DNA of 64,000 nt from Novosphingobium sediminicola (GCF_014196525.1 NZ_JACIDX010000009.1:206907-270906), one strand, 5' to 3'; numbered from the stretch's first letter, positions 53,005 through 62,514 are shown. Notes: generated from the sequence alone by a model not told the origin. Program-made: numbers and translations.

Positions 53005-54648
53005 ATGAGCAGCAAACGATTTTTCGCAAGCTTGACCGTCACGACATGCGTCAATGTCTTTGCCGTGACGGCCTGCCATGCCGCTGCGCCATCTGTCCGC
53101 ACCGCCTCCGACGCCTGCGCGGGGCTGGCCGGCATGTCGATCCCCGCTTCGAAAATCGGATTGCCGAGCTCTGGCGCGGTGGTCAGCACCACGCGGCTTG
53201 TTCTGCCGGACTCATCGAACGCAAATGGCGAATTCTGCGAGGTGAAGGGCTTCATTCTGCCCGCGTCCCCGGATGCGCCGAAGATGGAGTTTGAAGTCAA
53301 CCTTCCAACTGTCTGGAACCGCAAAGCGGTCCAGCTCGGCGGCGGCGGTTTTGACGGTGTGCTGGTAACAGGTCTGGGCCATGCGGCGCTGCAGCCGGAT
53401 TCGGTGCGCAATCCTCTGGCGCAGGGTTATGTCACTCTGGGCAGCGACGGCGGACACATGGGAGCAGCCGGTTTTGACGGCAGTTTCGCCCTTAACGACG
53501 AGGCCTTGCTGAATTTCGGCCAACAGTCCGTGAAAAAGACCCATGATGCGGCCATGACCATCATCAGAGCGCGATATGGCAGCGCCCCCAAGCGCTTCTA
53601 TTTCATCGGCGCATCGCAAGGTGGGCACGAGGCGCTCGATGCCGCGGCGCGTTATCCCGCCGATTATGACGGCGTGGTGGCCAATTATCCGGCCTATAAC
53701 GTGACCATGCTGCATCTGGGATCATGGAATGTCGGCAAGGCCCTCTACGAAAACGGCGGCGCGGGATGGCTGAACCCTGCCAAGACCAAACTGCTGACCG
53801 ACGCGGTCTATGCCGCCTGCGACAGTCTTGACGGAGCCCAAGACGGGATCATCAGCAATGTGAAGGGCTGCAACAGCCGATTCAACATCGCCACCGTTCG
53901 GGCCAAACTGCGCTGCGCCGACGGCAAAGACACCGGGGACGTGTGCCTTTCGGACGCGCAGATTGCGGCGGTGGAGAAGATCACTTCCCCGTTCCGCCCC
54001 GGCTTCCCGATTGCCGGTTCCGAGGTGTTTCCGCGCTGGGCGCTGCTGGAAGGTTCCTTGTTCCACGGCCCCTCGACACTGGGCTTGCGGCCCGTTCCCA
54101 CCAATCCGCCGACTTCAGCCGATCCGCTGCTCTACAATGCCGGTTCGGGCACCATAAAATATGTCATTACCCGTCAGCCGGGGTTCGATCCGCTCGCCTT
54201 CAGGCCAGATGAGTGGAAAGCGCGCGTGCAACAGTCGGGACAGATCATGGACGTGACAGATGTCGACCTGACGCCATTCCGTCGCAAGGGCGGCAAGATC
54301 ATTTTGACGCATGGCACTATTGATGACTTCATCACCCCGCACAACAGCGAGGCGTATTACGAGCGACAGCTCGCCCGCCAAGGCAAGGTCAATCTCCAAT
54401 CTTTCATGCGCTTCTATGTGATACCCGGCTTCGGCCACGGATTTGGCCTGTTCAACGCCCGGTTTGACGGTCTTGATAAGCTCAACCGCTGGGTGGAAAC
54501 GGGCCGCGCGCCCGACCGCCCCATTGCGGTGGATGCCAACAAGGACGCCTACCGCACACGGCCTATGTGCGAATTTGGTTTCTGGCCGCGCTATCGCGGA
54601 ACCGGTTCGGTGGACAGCGCCGCCAGCTTCACTTGCGTTCAGAACTAG
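53005..54648 (+). CDS. Tannase/feruloyl esterase family protein
   Basis: A 547-residue exported esterase of the tannase and feruloyl esterase family, which releases gallate or hydroxycinnamates from plant esters. The signal peptide ends near residue 27 (CHAAA). Nucleophile S204 sits in GASQGGHEA, with the acid and histidine in ILTHGTIDDFITPHN and GFGHGFGLFN; the cysteine pairs CDSLDGAQDGII and the C-terminal ASFTCVQN are typical. ATG 53005 with GGGGGAGA is chosen over a frame start at 52843. Confidence 0.9.
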   Translation: MSSKRFFASLTVTTCVNVFAVTACHAAAPSVRTASDACAGLAGMSIPASKIGLPSSGAVVSTTRLVLPDSSNANGEFCEVKGFILPASPDAPKMEFEVNLPTVWNRKAVQLGGGGFDGVLVTGLGHAALQPDSVRNPLAQGYVTLGSDGGHMGAAGFDGSFALNDEALLNFGQQSVKKTHDAAMTIIRARYGSAPKRFYFIGASQGGHEALDAAARYPADYDGVVANYPAYNVTMLHLGSWNVGKALYENGGAGWLNPAKTKLLTDAVYAACDSLDGAQDGIISNVKGCNSRFNIATVRAKLRCADGKDTGDVCLSDAQIAAVEKITSPFRPGFPIAGSEVFPRWALLEGSLFHGPSTLGLRPVPTNPPTSADPLLYNAGSGTIKYVITRQPGFDPLAFRPDEWKARVQQSGQIMDVTDVDLTPFRRKGGKIILTHGTIDDFITPHNSEAYYERQLARQGKVNLQSFMRFYVIPGFGHGFGLFNARFDGLDKLNRWVETGRAPDRPIAVDANKDAYRTRPMCEFGFWPRYRGTGSVDSAASFTCVQN

Positions 54649-54680
54649 CGGAACCCGAAATGCGCCCTGAAAAGCCGCCC

Positions 54681-55886
54681 TCAGAAATATTTGAGCCAAA
54701 CTATGTCGCGGCGGCGGCGCTTCAGGCGGGCGTACCAGGCGGTCGGGATATAAAGCGGAACTATCAGGGCCACATACCAGACCAACACCCAACCATAACT
54801 GTCAAACATGTAGGCCTTGCCATTGTTCGGCCCCCAGATCGCCAAAGCGCTGTGATAGAAAATGCGCAGGACCGTAAGGTGAAGCAGGTAGAAGAACATC
54901 GGGGCGCCGCCAAACACGGCAAGCGCAGCGACCAGCCGCGAAGCGTTGATCCGTTCAAACAGGGCCAGCAAAAGCGCGCCGGTGCCGAGCGTAGGCAGCA
55001 GGAACAGCAAAGATGGCGGATATTTGGTCATCGAGATAAAGCTGATGATGGTGCGGACCGCATCGCCATCGACCACATGCCATGGCCTGTCGCCATAGAT
55101 GTTGAGCAGGCGCAAGGCAATAAAACCGCCGATCATGCCAAAGCCGAGCAGCAGCAGTCGCCGCTGTCGCAGATCAGGCGCGACATCCGGGCGAAACCAG
55201 TTGCCGATGCCAAAACCCAGCGAAATGACGCCCAGCCAAGGCAGGATAGGATAGGTCGTCTTGGTCACAAAGCCGAAGGGAAGAGCAATCGTATCTCTTT
55301 GGTGCAGCACCGCCCATAGCGGAAACAGCGCGTCGCCTTGCGTCAGCCGGATCGGATCGAGCAGATTGTGGAAACCGACCACGATCAGGCCAAAACCGAT
55401 CAGCGCGGGGCGTGGGAGACGCATCAACACAGACAGCGCGATCATGCACAGACCGATGCACCAGATCACCTGTAGCCAAAAGGTTGGCTGGGGCACAATC
55501 CCCCAATAGAGCGGCGAGAGATAGGCCAGCTCAATGGCAATCAGCAGAAAGCCCCGCTTCAAAAGATAGGCGGTGGTTTCCTCGACGGTATGATTGATGC
55601 TGAAAAGATAGACGCCTAGCCCCGTCAGCGCCACAAAGATCGGAGCGCAGAAGCTCACCACAAAACGGGCATAGCCTATGATGGGCAGGATCGTATTGGC
55701 GTCGATCGGATCGGTCACCACATAATTGACGAACCATGTTTCGCGCAAATGGTCCAGCAGCATGAGGACCATCACGAAACCTCGCAGCGCATCAATATTG
55801 GCGAGCCGGAGACCCGCCGCAGACGCCGTTTTTTCGGGCGTAACCATACCGACAGAGCCGGAAAGAGCGGGAATACTGCTCGCCAT
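54681..55886 (-). CDS. DUF1624/HGSNAT-type multi-pass membrane protein (copy 2)
   Basis: A 401-residue paralogue of the protein at 6005-7165. The shared signature is IDALRGFVMVLMLLDHLRETW, then APIFVALTGLGVYLFS, LQVIWCIGLCMIALS, HNLLDPI, LPWLGVISLGFG, NIYGDRPW, MTKYPPSLLFLLPTLGTG and a C-terminal WLKYF. About ten membrane helices are predicted. The ATG at 55884-55886 is preferred to a GTG nine bases earlier. It is the last gene of the HAD-kinase-aminotransferase operon, 58 bases after the aminotransferase. Function unknown. Confidence 0.85.
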   Translation of the reverse strand: MASSIPALSGSVGMVTPEKTASAAGLRLANIDALRGFVMVLMLLDHLRETWFVNYVVTDPIDANTILPIIGYARFVVSFCAPIFVALTGLGVYLFSINHTVEETTAYLLKRGFLLIAIELAYLSPLYWGIVPQPTFWLQVIWCIGLCMIALSVLMRLPRPALIGFGLIVVGFHNLLDPIRLTQGDALFPLWAVLHQRDTIALPFGFVTKTTYPILPWLGVISLGFGIGNWFRPDVAPDLRQRRLLLLGFGMIGGFIALRLLNIYGDRPWHVVDGDAVRTIISFISMTKYPPSLLFLLPTLGTGALLLALFERINASRLVAALAVFGGAPMFFYLLHLTVLRIFYHSALAIWGPNNGKAYMFDSYGWVLVWYVALIVPLYIPTAWYARLKRRRRDIVWLKYF

Positions 55887-55944
55887 ATGCTTCACCTCTA
55901 TTCTTGGGCGGAATATTTATGTCGTGCCAAAGATGACCATCGAT

Positions 55945-57267
55945 TCAAACCGCCAGTGCCTCGTCCAGTACGTCGACGAACAGATCGACATTTTCCCGAC
56001 TGAAGATCAGCGGCGGGCGGATTTTCAGGATATTGTGATCTTTCCCGCATGCGCTGATCAGAACGCCATTGTCGCGCATCGCATTGACCACGCGGGTGGT
56101 GCGCGCCCGGTCATTGGCTTGCGTTTCACGGTCGGAAACGATGTCTGCCGCGACAAACAGCCCCGCCCCGCGAACATGGCCTAGACAATCATGGCGCGAA
56201 CGCAGCGCAGATACACGCTCAAGCAGATAGGCGCCCACATCACGGGCATTGTCCATGATCCGGTCGCGCCGGATGACCTTCAGGACGGCGGCGGCGGCGG
56301 CGCATGACACGGCATTGCCAGCAAAAGTGTTGAAATAGCGCGAGTTGTTGCCGAATTTTTCAACGACATCGTGGCGCGTCAACAATCCCGCAATCGGCTG
56401 TCCGTTGCCCATCGGCTTGCCCAGCGTGACAATGTCGGGATCAACACCATGTCGCTGAAAGCCCCACATGTGGCTGCCGGTGCGGCCAAAACCGGGTTGA
56501 ACCTCGTCGGCCACGAAAATGCCGCCCGCCTTGCGGATCGCCTCGACGGCGCCTTTCAGAAAGCCGGGCTCTTCGGACAGGATTCCATCGCTGGTGAAGA
56601 TCGAATCCACGATCAACATAGCAGGCTGGATGCCATGGCGCTTAAGATCGGCAATGGCGGCCTCCACGTCGCGGGTGAAGCGCTCGGCAACATTGGGGCC
56701 GCTGCGATAGGCGGCGGGCGCCGCCACGGTGCGGACATGGGCGCCCAGAGGAACCGCAGTGCCAAGGGTCGGGGAGAATTGCGAAACGGCATCGGTAATG
56801 CCGTGATAGGCGGTTTCGGTGATGATGACGCCCGTGCCGCCCGTGCGGACCTTGGCGATGCGATAGGCCAGATCATTCGCTTCGCTGCCCGAGCAGGTCA
56901 GCATCATGTGCGACAGATCAGACTGCACTGTCGACAACAGACCTTCGGCAAGTTTGAGAATGGTTTCATGCAGATAGCGTGTGTTCGTGCAAAGCGTCGC
57001 GACCTGTCTGGTGATCGCCTCCACCACATCGGGATGGCAATGCCCCAACGAGACGACATTGTTATAGGTGTCGAGATAGCGGCGGCCATCGGCATCATAA
57101 AGCCACACGCCCTCGCCCCGCACAAAATGGAGCGGCTTTTGATACATCAGCCGATAGGCCGGGCCCAGCAGGCGCGTGCGTTGCTCGACCATGCGCGCTT
57201 CATGAGGGTCAAGCTCAACCTGGCCGGGGATGAAGGCGTTGACTGAGGACAGGTCTACAACACTCAT
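55945..57267 (-). CDS. Class III PLP aminotransferase or phospho-lyase (AGXT2L-like)
   Basis: A 440-residue class III PLP enzyme. Motifs are SGSEAND at 126-132, D254 in FVADEVQPGFGRTG and the PLP lysine K284 in TLGKPMGNG. It resembles ethanolamine-phosphate and 5-phosphohydroxylysine phospho-lyases, which eliminate phosphate from a PLP-bound amine; the preceding kinase gene supports this reading over transamination. Its ATG overlaps the kinase stop as TAATG. The product would be an aldehyde plus ammonia and phosphate (inference). Confidence 0.88.
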   Translation of the reverse strand: MSVVDLSSVNAFIPGQVELDPHEARMVEQRTRLLGPAYRLMYQKPLHFVRGEGVWLYDADGRRYLDTYNNVVSLGHCHPDVVEAITRQVATLCTNTRYLHETILKLAEGLLSTVQSDLSHMMLTCSGSEANDLAYRIAKVRTGGTGVIITETAYHGITDAVSQFSPTLGTAVPLGAHVRTVAAPAAYRSGPNVAERFTRDVEAAIADLKRHGIQPAMLIVDSIFTSDGILSEEPGFLKGAVEAIRKAGGIFVADEVQPGFGRTGSHMWGFQRHGVDPDIVTLGKPMGNGQPIAGLLTRHDVVEKFGNNSRYFNTFAGNAVSCAAAAAVLKVIRRDRIMDNARDVGAYLLERVSALRSRHDCLGHVRGAGLFVAADIVSDRETQANDRARTTRVVNAMRDNGVLISACGKDHNILKIRPPLIFSRENVDLFVDVLDEALAV

Positions 57268-58313
57268 TATTCGTCTCCTGACAGGCAGAATTGCAGCAAT
57301 TGTCGGCTTGCCTCATCGCGGGAAAGGCCCGCCAGATGGTTCAGCCCGGCCCAGGCAAGGCCGTTGTTGCGCATGATATATTCGCGATTTTCCGGATAAC
57401 GGGCGGCGCGCCATTCGGTGATCAAAACGGTAATCATGAACCGCGCGGTGATAAGGTCGAGCAGAACCGCCTGCTCTGCCTCGTACAGCGGCAGCACCTC
57501 GTGAAAGCCTCCGATAATCTCGGCGGCGCTGAGCAGGGGATCGGCCCCGTCGGCCATTTGATAGGCGGCCGCCGTCGCGATTTCCCCCACCAGCGGGGCA
57601 TGGACGACATCGCCAAAGTCGATGATCGCGGCAATCTGGTCGGTTTGGGCCGGGTTCACCAGCACATTGCCAAGATTATAGTCATTATGAATGACCTGCG
57701 CCCGCAGAGACCGGAGTTGCGGCAGCGTCTCGGTTTGATACTGCGCCATAAAGCGCTGCATCAGCCTGCGGCCCGATGGATCAGCGACGCTGTCGATCAT
57801 GCCGGTCAAGCGGTGGGCCGCTGCGACATTCCACAATATATCATGCTGCGCGGCAGGGTGCGCAAAGCCTTCGAGCGCCTGATCCAGTCTGGCGAGGGTT
57901 TGGCCAAGGGCCCGCCGCTGCGGCGCCGTCCGTCTGGATTGCCCGAGTTGCAATCCGGGCAGGAAAGTCAGCATGCGCAGGATGGAGGCCCGCCCGTCAT
58001 CAAGCGTGATCGGCATCTCATAAGATCCGTCAAGCGCGGCCACGGGGCGCGGCACCGACAAGCCTGAAGTATTACCCGCCAGGTGATTGAGAACACAGGT
58101 TTGAAGATTGACAATATCGCGGGCTTCGGCAGGGTTCGAAACTTTCAGAAGATACTGGCTGCCGTCCTGACCCACCATTTTGAAATTGCGGTCGCGCTCT
58201 CCGGAAAGGTCAGAGGCCATCAGATCGCGGCCATAGAAACGCCGGGCCAAGACTTGCGCATCCTGCTTGGTAAGCTGCGGCGGCTGGGTGGTCAGAGTGG
58301 GGTCGAGCAGCAT
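57267..58313 (-). CDS. APH-family small-molecule kinase (hydroxylysine/homoserine kinase-like)
   Basis: A 348-residue aminoglycoside-phosphotransferase-fold kinase. The Brenner-type catalytic HNDYNLGN is at 209-216 and the metal-binding DFG-like IDFGD at 231-235; the N-terminal SGERDRNF near 37-44 is typical of hydroxylysine-kinase-like members. It likely phosphorylates a small hydroxyl-amine compound for the phospho-lyase next to it. ATG 58313 with AGGCGGAAG is preferred; a TTG at 58376 would overlap the HAD stop. It overlaps the next gene by four bases. Confidence 0.85.
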   Translation of the reverse strand: MLLDPTLTTQPPQLTKQDAQVLARRFYGRDLMASDLSGERDRNFKMVGQDGSQYLLKVSNPAEARDIVNLQTCVLNHLAGNTSGLSVPRPVAALDGSYEMPITLDDGRASILRMLTFLPGLQLGQSRRTAPQRRALGQTLARLDQALEGFAHPAAQHDILWNVAAAHRLTGMIDSVADPSGRRLMQRFMAQYQTETLPQLRSLRAQVIHNDYNLGNVLVNPAQTDQIAAIIDFGDVVHAPLVGEIATAAAYQMADGADPLLSAAEIIGGFHEVLPLYEAEQAVLLDLITARFMITVLITEWRAARYPENREYIMRNNGLAWAGLNHLAGLSRDEASRQLLQFCLSGDE

Positions 58314-58372
58314 CTTCCGCCTATGTTTTATGGGCTGCGATGCGGCTTTTCGCCTCGCAGCCGGTTCTTTTG

Positions 58373-59047
58373 TCAAAGGCCAAGCAGGGCGGGGAGTTCG
58401 CTGAAATCCCTGATGCGGGTGACGCCGTAGTGATCGGTCGGCGCCTCATGCCCGCGATCCACGAAGACCTTCGCTCCAAAGCCCAGATCATGGGCGGTCA
58501 TCAGGTCATAGCGCGGGCTTGATGAAACATGCATCATGTCCTCGGGCGCGCAGCCCAACCGATCGAGCATATATTCAAACGGGCGCATCAGTGGCTTGTA
58601 GGCCCCCGCCTCCTCGGCCGTCAGCACTGCATGAAAAGGCACACCGATATGGCGCGCGCTGTGCGGGATCAGATCCACCATGCTGTTGGAAAGGATGACC
58701 AGTGGATAGTGTTCGGCAATCAGGCTTAACGGCCCCGGCACATCGGCATGGGGCTGCCATGTGGGCACGGCGTCATAGAGCGCCTGCACATCGCGCGCTT
58801 CATATGGGACGCCATGCTTGATGCAGGCCCGCTCGACGGCATTGGCGATGACATCGTAGAACGGCTTCCACGCGCCCAATACTTCGTCCAGGCGATAGGC
58901 GCGGAAGGAATCGATGAAGTCATCCATTCCGGCCGGGTCGATCCGGTCTGAAAAAATCGTGCGCGCGGTCGGCCCCATGATAAAGTTGATCATGGTGCCA
59001 TAGCAGTCGAAACTGATGTATTTGGGCCTGAACATGAAAGATCGCAC
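58373..59047 (-). CDS. Haloacid dehalogenase (type II-like) HAD hydrolase
   Basis: A 224-residue HAD-superfamily hydrolase. Nucleophile D14 is in FDCYGTMI, the second motif is VILSNSM, the lysine lies in GAYKPLMRPFEYML, and the fourth motif region is SSSPRYDLMTAHDLGF. The wording matches type II 2-haloacid dehalogenase-like enzymes, many of which act on phosphate esters or other substrates. Start options are GTG 59045-59047 (AGGAA seven bases before) and ATG 59033-59035. It is the first gene of the operon and divergent from the Lrp regulator. Confidence 0.82.
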   Translation of the reverse strand: MRSFMFRPKYISFDCYGTMINFIMGPTARTIFSDRIDPAGMDDFIDSFRAYRLDEVLGAWKPFYDVIANAVERACIKHGVPYEARDVQALYDAVPTWQPHADVPGPLSLIAEHYPLVILSNSMVDLIPHSARHIGVPFHAVLTAEEAGAYKPLMRPFEYMLDRLGCAPEDMMHVSSSPRYDLMTAHDLGFGAKVFVDRGHEAPTDHYGVTRIRDFSELPALLGL

Positions 59048-59394
59048 CTTGCTTTTCCTGACAAGAGCAAGATTAGACCCGAGGCAGCATGGCGTTCTGC
59101 CGTTGTCGCGGCGGCCGGAAGGATTTTATCCTGCCGCACGGCCTTGCGACGAAACGGGTCCGGAGCATTGTGAACTCAAGAGCTGCATGCATCCTGACGC
59201 GTATCCGCATGCGCGATTCGATCCGTTATTCCAAGCGGCATAAAGTTGGCATTTTTGAATCCGGCGCTGCGATTATCTGACGTTTCCGCCGTATTTCCCG
59301 GTGGAAACTGCGGCCGCGACAAGCCTAAATTTGACCGTGTTTACCGCTGCCGATTTTCTGGCGCAAAAGCGCCGGCGGTCCGTTAGGGAATGAA
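59048..59394. other. HAD/Lrp divergent intergenic region
   Basis: About 350 bases without a supported gene. A dyad TTTCCGCC-N9-GGTGGAAA at 59283-59307 (seven of eight positions pair) is the clearest symmetry and could be a regulator site for the Lrp gene or the operon. No RNA gene or repeat was recognised. Confidence 0.45.
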
Positions 59395-59868
59395 ATGGAA
59401 AAGCTCGATCAGATCGATTTCAAGATATTATCCTATCTTCAGGAACATGGCCGCGTGACCAATGTCACGCTGGCCGATGCGGTCGGCCTTTCCACCAGCC
59501 CTTGCCTGTCGCGGGTGAAGAAACTGGAAACCCTTGGCTACATCAAGTCTTACGGCGCCCGTATCGCGCTCGAAATGCTGGGTGAATATGTGACAGTGTT
59601 CACCGAAATCAAACTGACAGGCCACCGCGTTGCCAATTTCGAACGCTTCCTTCAGCGCGCCCGCAATATCCGTGAAATCGTCGAATGCCATCATGTGACC
59701 GGCGGCTATGATTATCTGGTAAAAATCGTCGCGCGCAATGTCAGTCACTATCACGGCATCATGGAATCACTTTTGCTAAGCGACGCAGGAATAGGAAAGT
59801 TTTCCAGCTATATTGTTCTGGGTACACCGATCATTCGGGAAGGCTATCCGATAGAGGAGCTTTTTTGA
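59395..59868 (+). CDS. Lrp/AsnC-family regulator
   Basis: A 157-residue Lrp/AsnC regulator. The N-terminal winged helix reads LDQIDFKILSYLQEHGRVTNVTLADAVGLSTSPCLSRVKKLETLGYIKSY, and the C-terminal RAM domain follows with VECHHVTGGYDYLVKIVARN. Such regulators respond to amino acids and usually control adjacent amino-acid genes. It is divergent from the HAD-kinase-aminotransferase-DUF1624 operon, its likely target. The 3' end meets a terminator-like hairpin. Confidence 0.93.
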   Translation: MEKLDQIDFKILSYLQEHGRVTNVTLADAVGLSTSPCLSRVKKLETLGYIKSYGARIALEMLGEYVTVFTEIKLTGHRVANFERFLQRARNIREIVECHHVTGGYDYLVKIVARNVSHYHGIMESLLLSDAGIGKFSSYIVLGTPIIREGYPIEELF

Positions 59869-59937
59869 CCGATTTTTCAACCGGCATGTCTATACGCCAA
59901 TAACCAGGCACGGATCTGTCGGTCACCTGAAATCGCA

Positions 59938-59966
59938 CGGGTTTCGGCCTCCATTTCCGAAACCCG
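59938..59966. terminator. Bidirectional hairpin between Lrp and the exported GH-like gene
   Basis: CGGGTTTCGG pairs perfectly with CCGAAACCCG around a nine-base loop, between convergent genes. Position and symmetry fit a terminator for both; no long T-run. Confidence 0.65.
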
Positions 59967-59975
59967 CGCCATCGA

Positions 59976-62108
59976 TCAGGGCGCGATCACAGCCGCCAGA
60001 GTCATTGGCTTCAGAACTAAGTCTAGATTGCGCATATGGGACGACGTGCTTACCGGCGGGACGGAACGGGCCGGACGGCTGAGCGGCCCCTGATCGATCC
60101 AGGCATATTGGTCAGGCCCGAAGAGGCTGACATTCACGCGACCGGCGATCGGGCGCGTTTCCCCTTTCGCGTCCCGAGCCATGATATGCAGATCGACCGT
60201 GCGATCCGGACTGCGGTTGATGGCCAGCAGGCCAAGCTGTCCGTCAGGGCGACGAACAGCAAAGATGCGGACCGCCGGATCGGAGCCCCCCGAAATCTCA
60301 ACCGGCAAAAATTGATGCATGCCTTTGGACATCAACCAATCGCCGGTCAGCAGGCGTGCGGTGTGATAGCTGGGCAAAGGTGTGCCCGCCTGTCCGTTAC
60401 GGTCCGCCATGTGCAAGGCCATGTTTCCATAACCGGCACAGGGCATGTTCTGGTTGACCGGCACGTTCGGACCATAGCCGAACAGATAGGCGGCGCTGCC
60501 CCCCTCGCTCAAGAACTGGCCAAGGATGTTGGCCATCAGCAGGGCGCTGGGCATTTCCGCCATGGCGCGTCCGGAATAGGCGGAAAAGCCGTATTCGGTG
60601 ATAATCCGGGGAATTTCCGGCCCCACCCCCTCGGCGGTCAATCGCGCCATCAGGCGCTCCATCAGGCGATCTTCCTCGATAAGCTTGACGGGAATATCGT
60701 GGCAGATGTCATCGAAGGGGTAGAATTCGAAAGAGTAGAATTGCAGGCCCGACAGGCGGCCACGCTCCTGCAAAGCCCGAATGAAGTGGTGGTTCCATGA
60801 GCGGTCGGGGTCCGAATTGAGCCAGGTTTCACTCAACGCGCTCTGGGAACTGGGGCCGCCGAAGCGGATGGCGGGGGCGATGGGCCGCAGCCGGTCCACC
60901 CATGCAAGGTAGAGCGCGGCATAATCGTCCGCATTGCCAAACTGCCCGTCCGGCTCCTCCCCCAATTCCACCTGGGTCACCGGATAGTGCCGCCAGCGCA
61001 CATAGCGCAGCGCCGCCCCCGCATTCTCGGGCGTGTCGTACAGCACGCCCACCGGCAGCATGATCGGTCGACCGTTGCCAAGACCGCTGTGAAACACCCG
61101 GTCCAGTCCGGGCTGTTCAAGGCGAGGATCGCGATCCGTGGCGCGGTGCCACGGATCGGTGGAGGAGACATGAGTGAATGTCTGCCCCGTCTTGTCGGCG
61201 GCATGGCGGACCAGATCGACCAGCCTGCCATCCGGCCCGATCCGCCCGGCGCCGATCTCGCGCACGGCAAAACCGGCCCGGTCGCGCCAGTCCCTGGCCC
61301 CCGGCGGCGCGGTATGCGATCCTTGTTCGAGCAGAACCCGCAGATATTTGACGCTGACCGGGTGTTCGGCCAGTTTCAGCACGACATCGCCGCCCGTCCC
61401 GCCGGTCAGGACGCCATGGTCAAAGGTGACCCAATGCGCCCCCGGCCCATAGTCATTGTCGCTCGACCAGTACTGGACCTTGTAGGCAGTGGCATAAGGC
61501 GTGCCCCAGGCGATCCGGACAGCGTCAATATCGACGGGGTTGTCAAAGCGGAGCAGCAACCATTGCTGATGCGGTCGGCCATCCTTGAGGAAGGCGGCAT
61601 CGAGATAGGGATTGGACTTCCAGAAGCTGGTTTCGTCGCCGTCGGTCAGGCGGGAGTAATCGCTATCATTGGCATTATCGATCGTATCGCCCCGACGCGG
61701 GAGCTTGTAGCCCCATGAGACACGGATCGGCTTCTTTGCGCGGTCGCTTGATGTCCAGTAGCCCTGCTGGTGGGCGGGATCGCTCCATTGCCCCTCGGGA
61801 TTCCAGTGCCAGTTCTCGATGCCCAGCTCAGTGCGCAACCGATAGGTCAGTCGGGTCAGCCGGGCACTGCGCATTGCGGCGACATTGTGCCGGGTCAAAA
61901 GACGATCTGCCGCGCCGCCGATGCCGCCATCGATCCCGGCCCCCAGAGCTTCGGTCGGATCAAAGCGACGGCCCGACGTATCCTCTGTATGGACTACGAG
62001 GGAAACCGGCAGGGTGTCCTTGCCGAGCAGCGGCGCCTGATCGAGGCAGGCAAGACCAAGCAGGATCGGCAGAAGGCGACGACGGCAGATTCGGAACGGA
62101 AAGCGCAT
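59976..62108 (-). CDS. Exported discoidin-domain protein with a clan-A-like glycoside hydrolase barrel
   Basis: A 710-residue protein with a signal peptide (about 1-29, LLPILLGLACLDQAPLLG). Residues about 150-285 resemble a discoidin (F5/8 type C) domain, with an SRLTDGDETSFWKSN opening and QQWLLLRFDNPVDIDAVRIAWG. A barrel follows with candidate acid/base E384-E385 (ELGEEPDG) and nucleophile E505 (IITEYGFSAYSG), the arrangement of clan-A hydrolases. The C-terminus has a beta-sandwich-like stretch. It may cleave a glycan outside the cytoplasm; I do not recognise the exact family. The discoidin segment sits between the first strand region and the barrel. Confidence 0.65.
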   Translation of the reverse strand: MRFPFRICRRRLLPILLGLACLDQAPLLGKDTLPVSLVVHTEDTSGRRFDPTEALGAGIDGGIGGAADRLLTRHNVAAMRSARLTRLTYRLRTELGIENWHWNPEGQWSDPAHQQGYWTSSDRAKKPIRVSWGYKLPRRGDTIDNANDSDYSRLTDGDETSFWKSNPYLDAAFLKDGRPHQQWLLLRFDNPVDIDAVRIAWGTPYATAYKVQYWSSDNDYGPGAHWVTFDHGVLTGGTGGDVVLKLAEHPVSVKYLRVLLEQGSHTAPPGARDWRDRAGFAVREIGAGRIGPDGRLVDLVRHAADKTGQTFTHVSSTDPWHRATDRDPRLEQPGLDRVFHSGLGNGRPIMLPVGVLYDTPENAGAALRYVRWRHYPVTQVELGEEPDGQFGNADDYAALYLAWVDRLRPIAPAIRFGGPSSQSALSETWLNSDPDRSWNHHFIRALQERGRLSGLQFYSFEFYPFDDICHDIPVKLIEEDRLMERLMARLTAEGVGPEIPRIITEYGFSAYSGRAMAEMPSALLMANILGQFLSEGGSAAYLFGYGPNVPVNQNMPCAGYGNMALHMADRNGQAGTPLPSYHTARLLTGDWLMSKGMHQFLPVEISGGSDPAVRIFAVRRPDGQLGLLAINRSPDRTVDLHIMARDAKGETRPIAGRVNVSLFGPDQYAWIDQGPLSRPARSVPPVSTSSHMRNLDLVLKPMTLAAVIAP

Positions 62109-62187
62109 GCGCTAATAAACGTCCGAAAGCAGTAATCAACAGGCGTAACAGCATGAGCCGGGCTGGGCCCGCGTTTTGGAGCTTCGA

Positions 62188-62514
62188 TCAATGGATCACA
62201 GGCAGCCCGCGCGCGGCCAGTTTGATTTCCGCGCCCGACATGGCGCGGGCGCGGCATGCTCTTTGTTCATACACCGCGCGCGGAGCGCTGAGCCCGTCAC
62301 CGGCATTCAGACATGCTTGGGCGGCGGCCTGCACGATCCGCCGATGCAGCGCGGCCTGCCCGGCCGTTGAGCCCAGATTCAGATCGGCATAGGCCACGGC
62401 GACCGGCGTAGGCTGCACGGCAGGATCGGCCGGATTGAGGCTGCCGTAGGCCAGAGCAGGAGTGATGCTGCTGCCAAGAGCGGCGGCGGCAAGCGTGATG
62501 ATGATCTTGGCCAT
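62188..62514 (-). CDS. UrcA family protein
   Basis: A 108-residue secreted or periplasmic protein of the UrcA family, common in sphingomonads and of unknown role. A signal peptide covers about 1-22 (AAAALGSSITPALA). The family core VAVAYADLNLGSTAGQAALHRRIVQAAAQACLN and the two cysteines (QACLN, RACRARAM) are present. The ATG at 62512-62514 has AGGAGCAG upstream. It stands alone after the GH-like gene on the same strand. Confidence 0.88.
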   Translation of the reverse strand: MAKIIITLAAAALGSSITPALAYGSLNPADPAVQPTPVAVAYADLNLGSTAGQAALHRRIVQAAAQACLNAGDGLSAPRAVYEQRACRARAMSGAEIKLAARGLPVIH

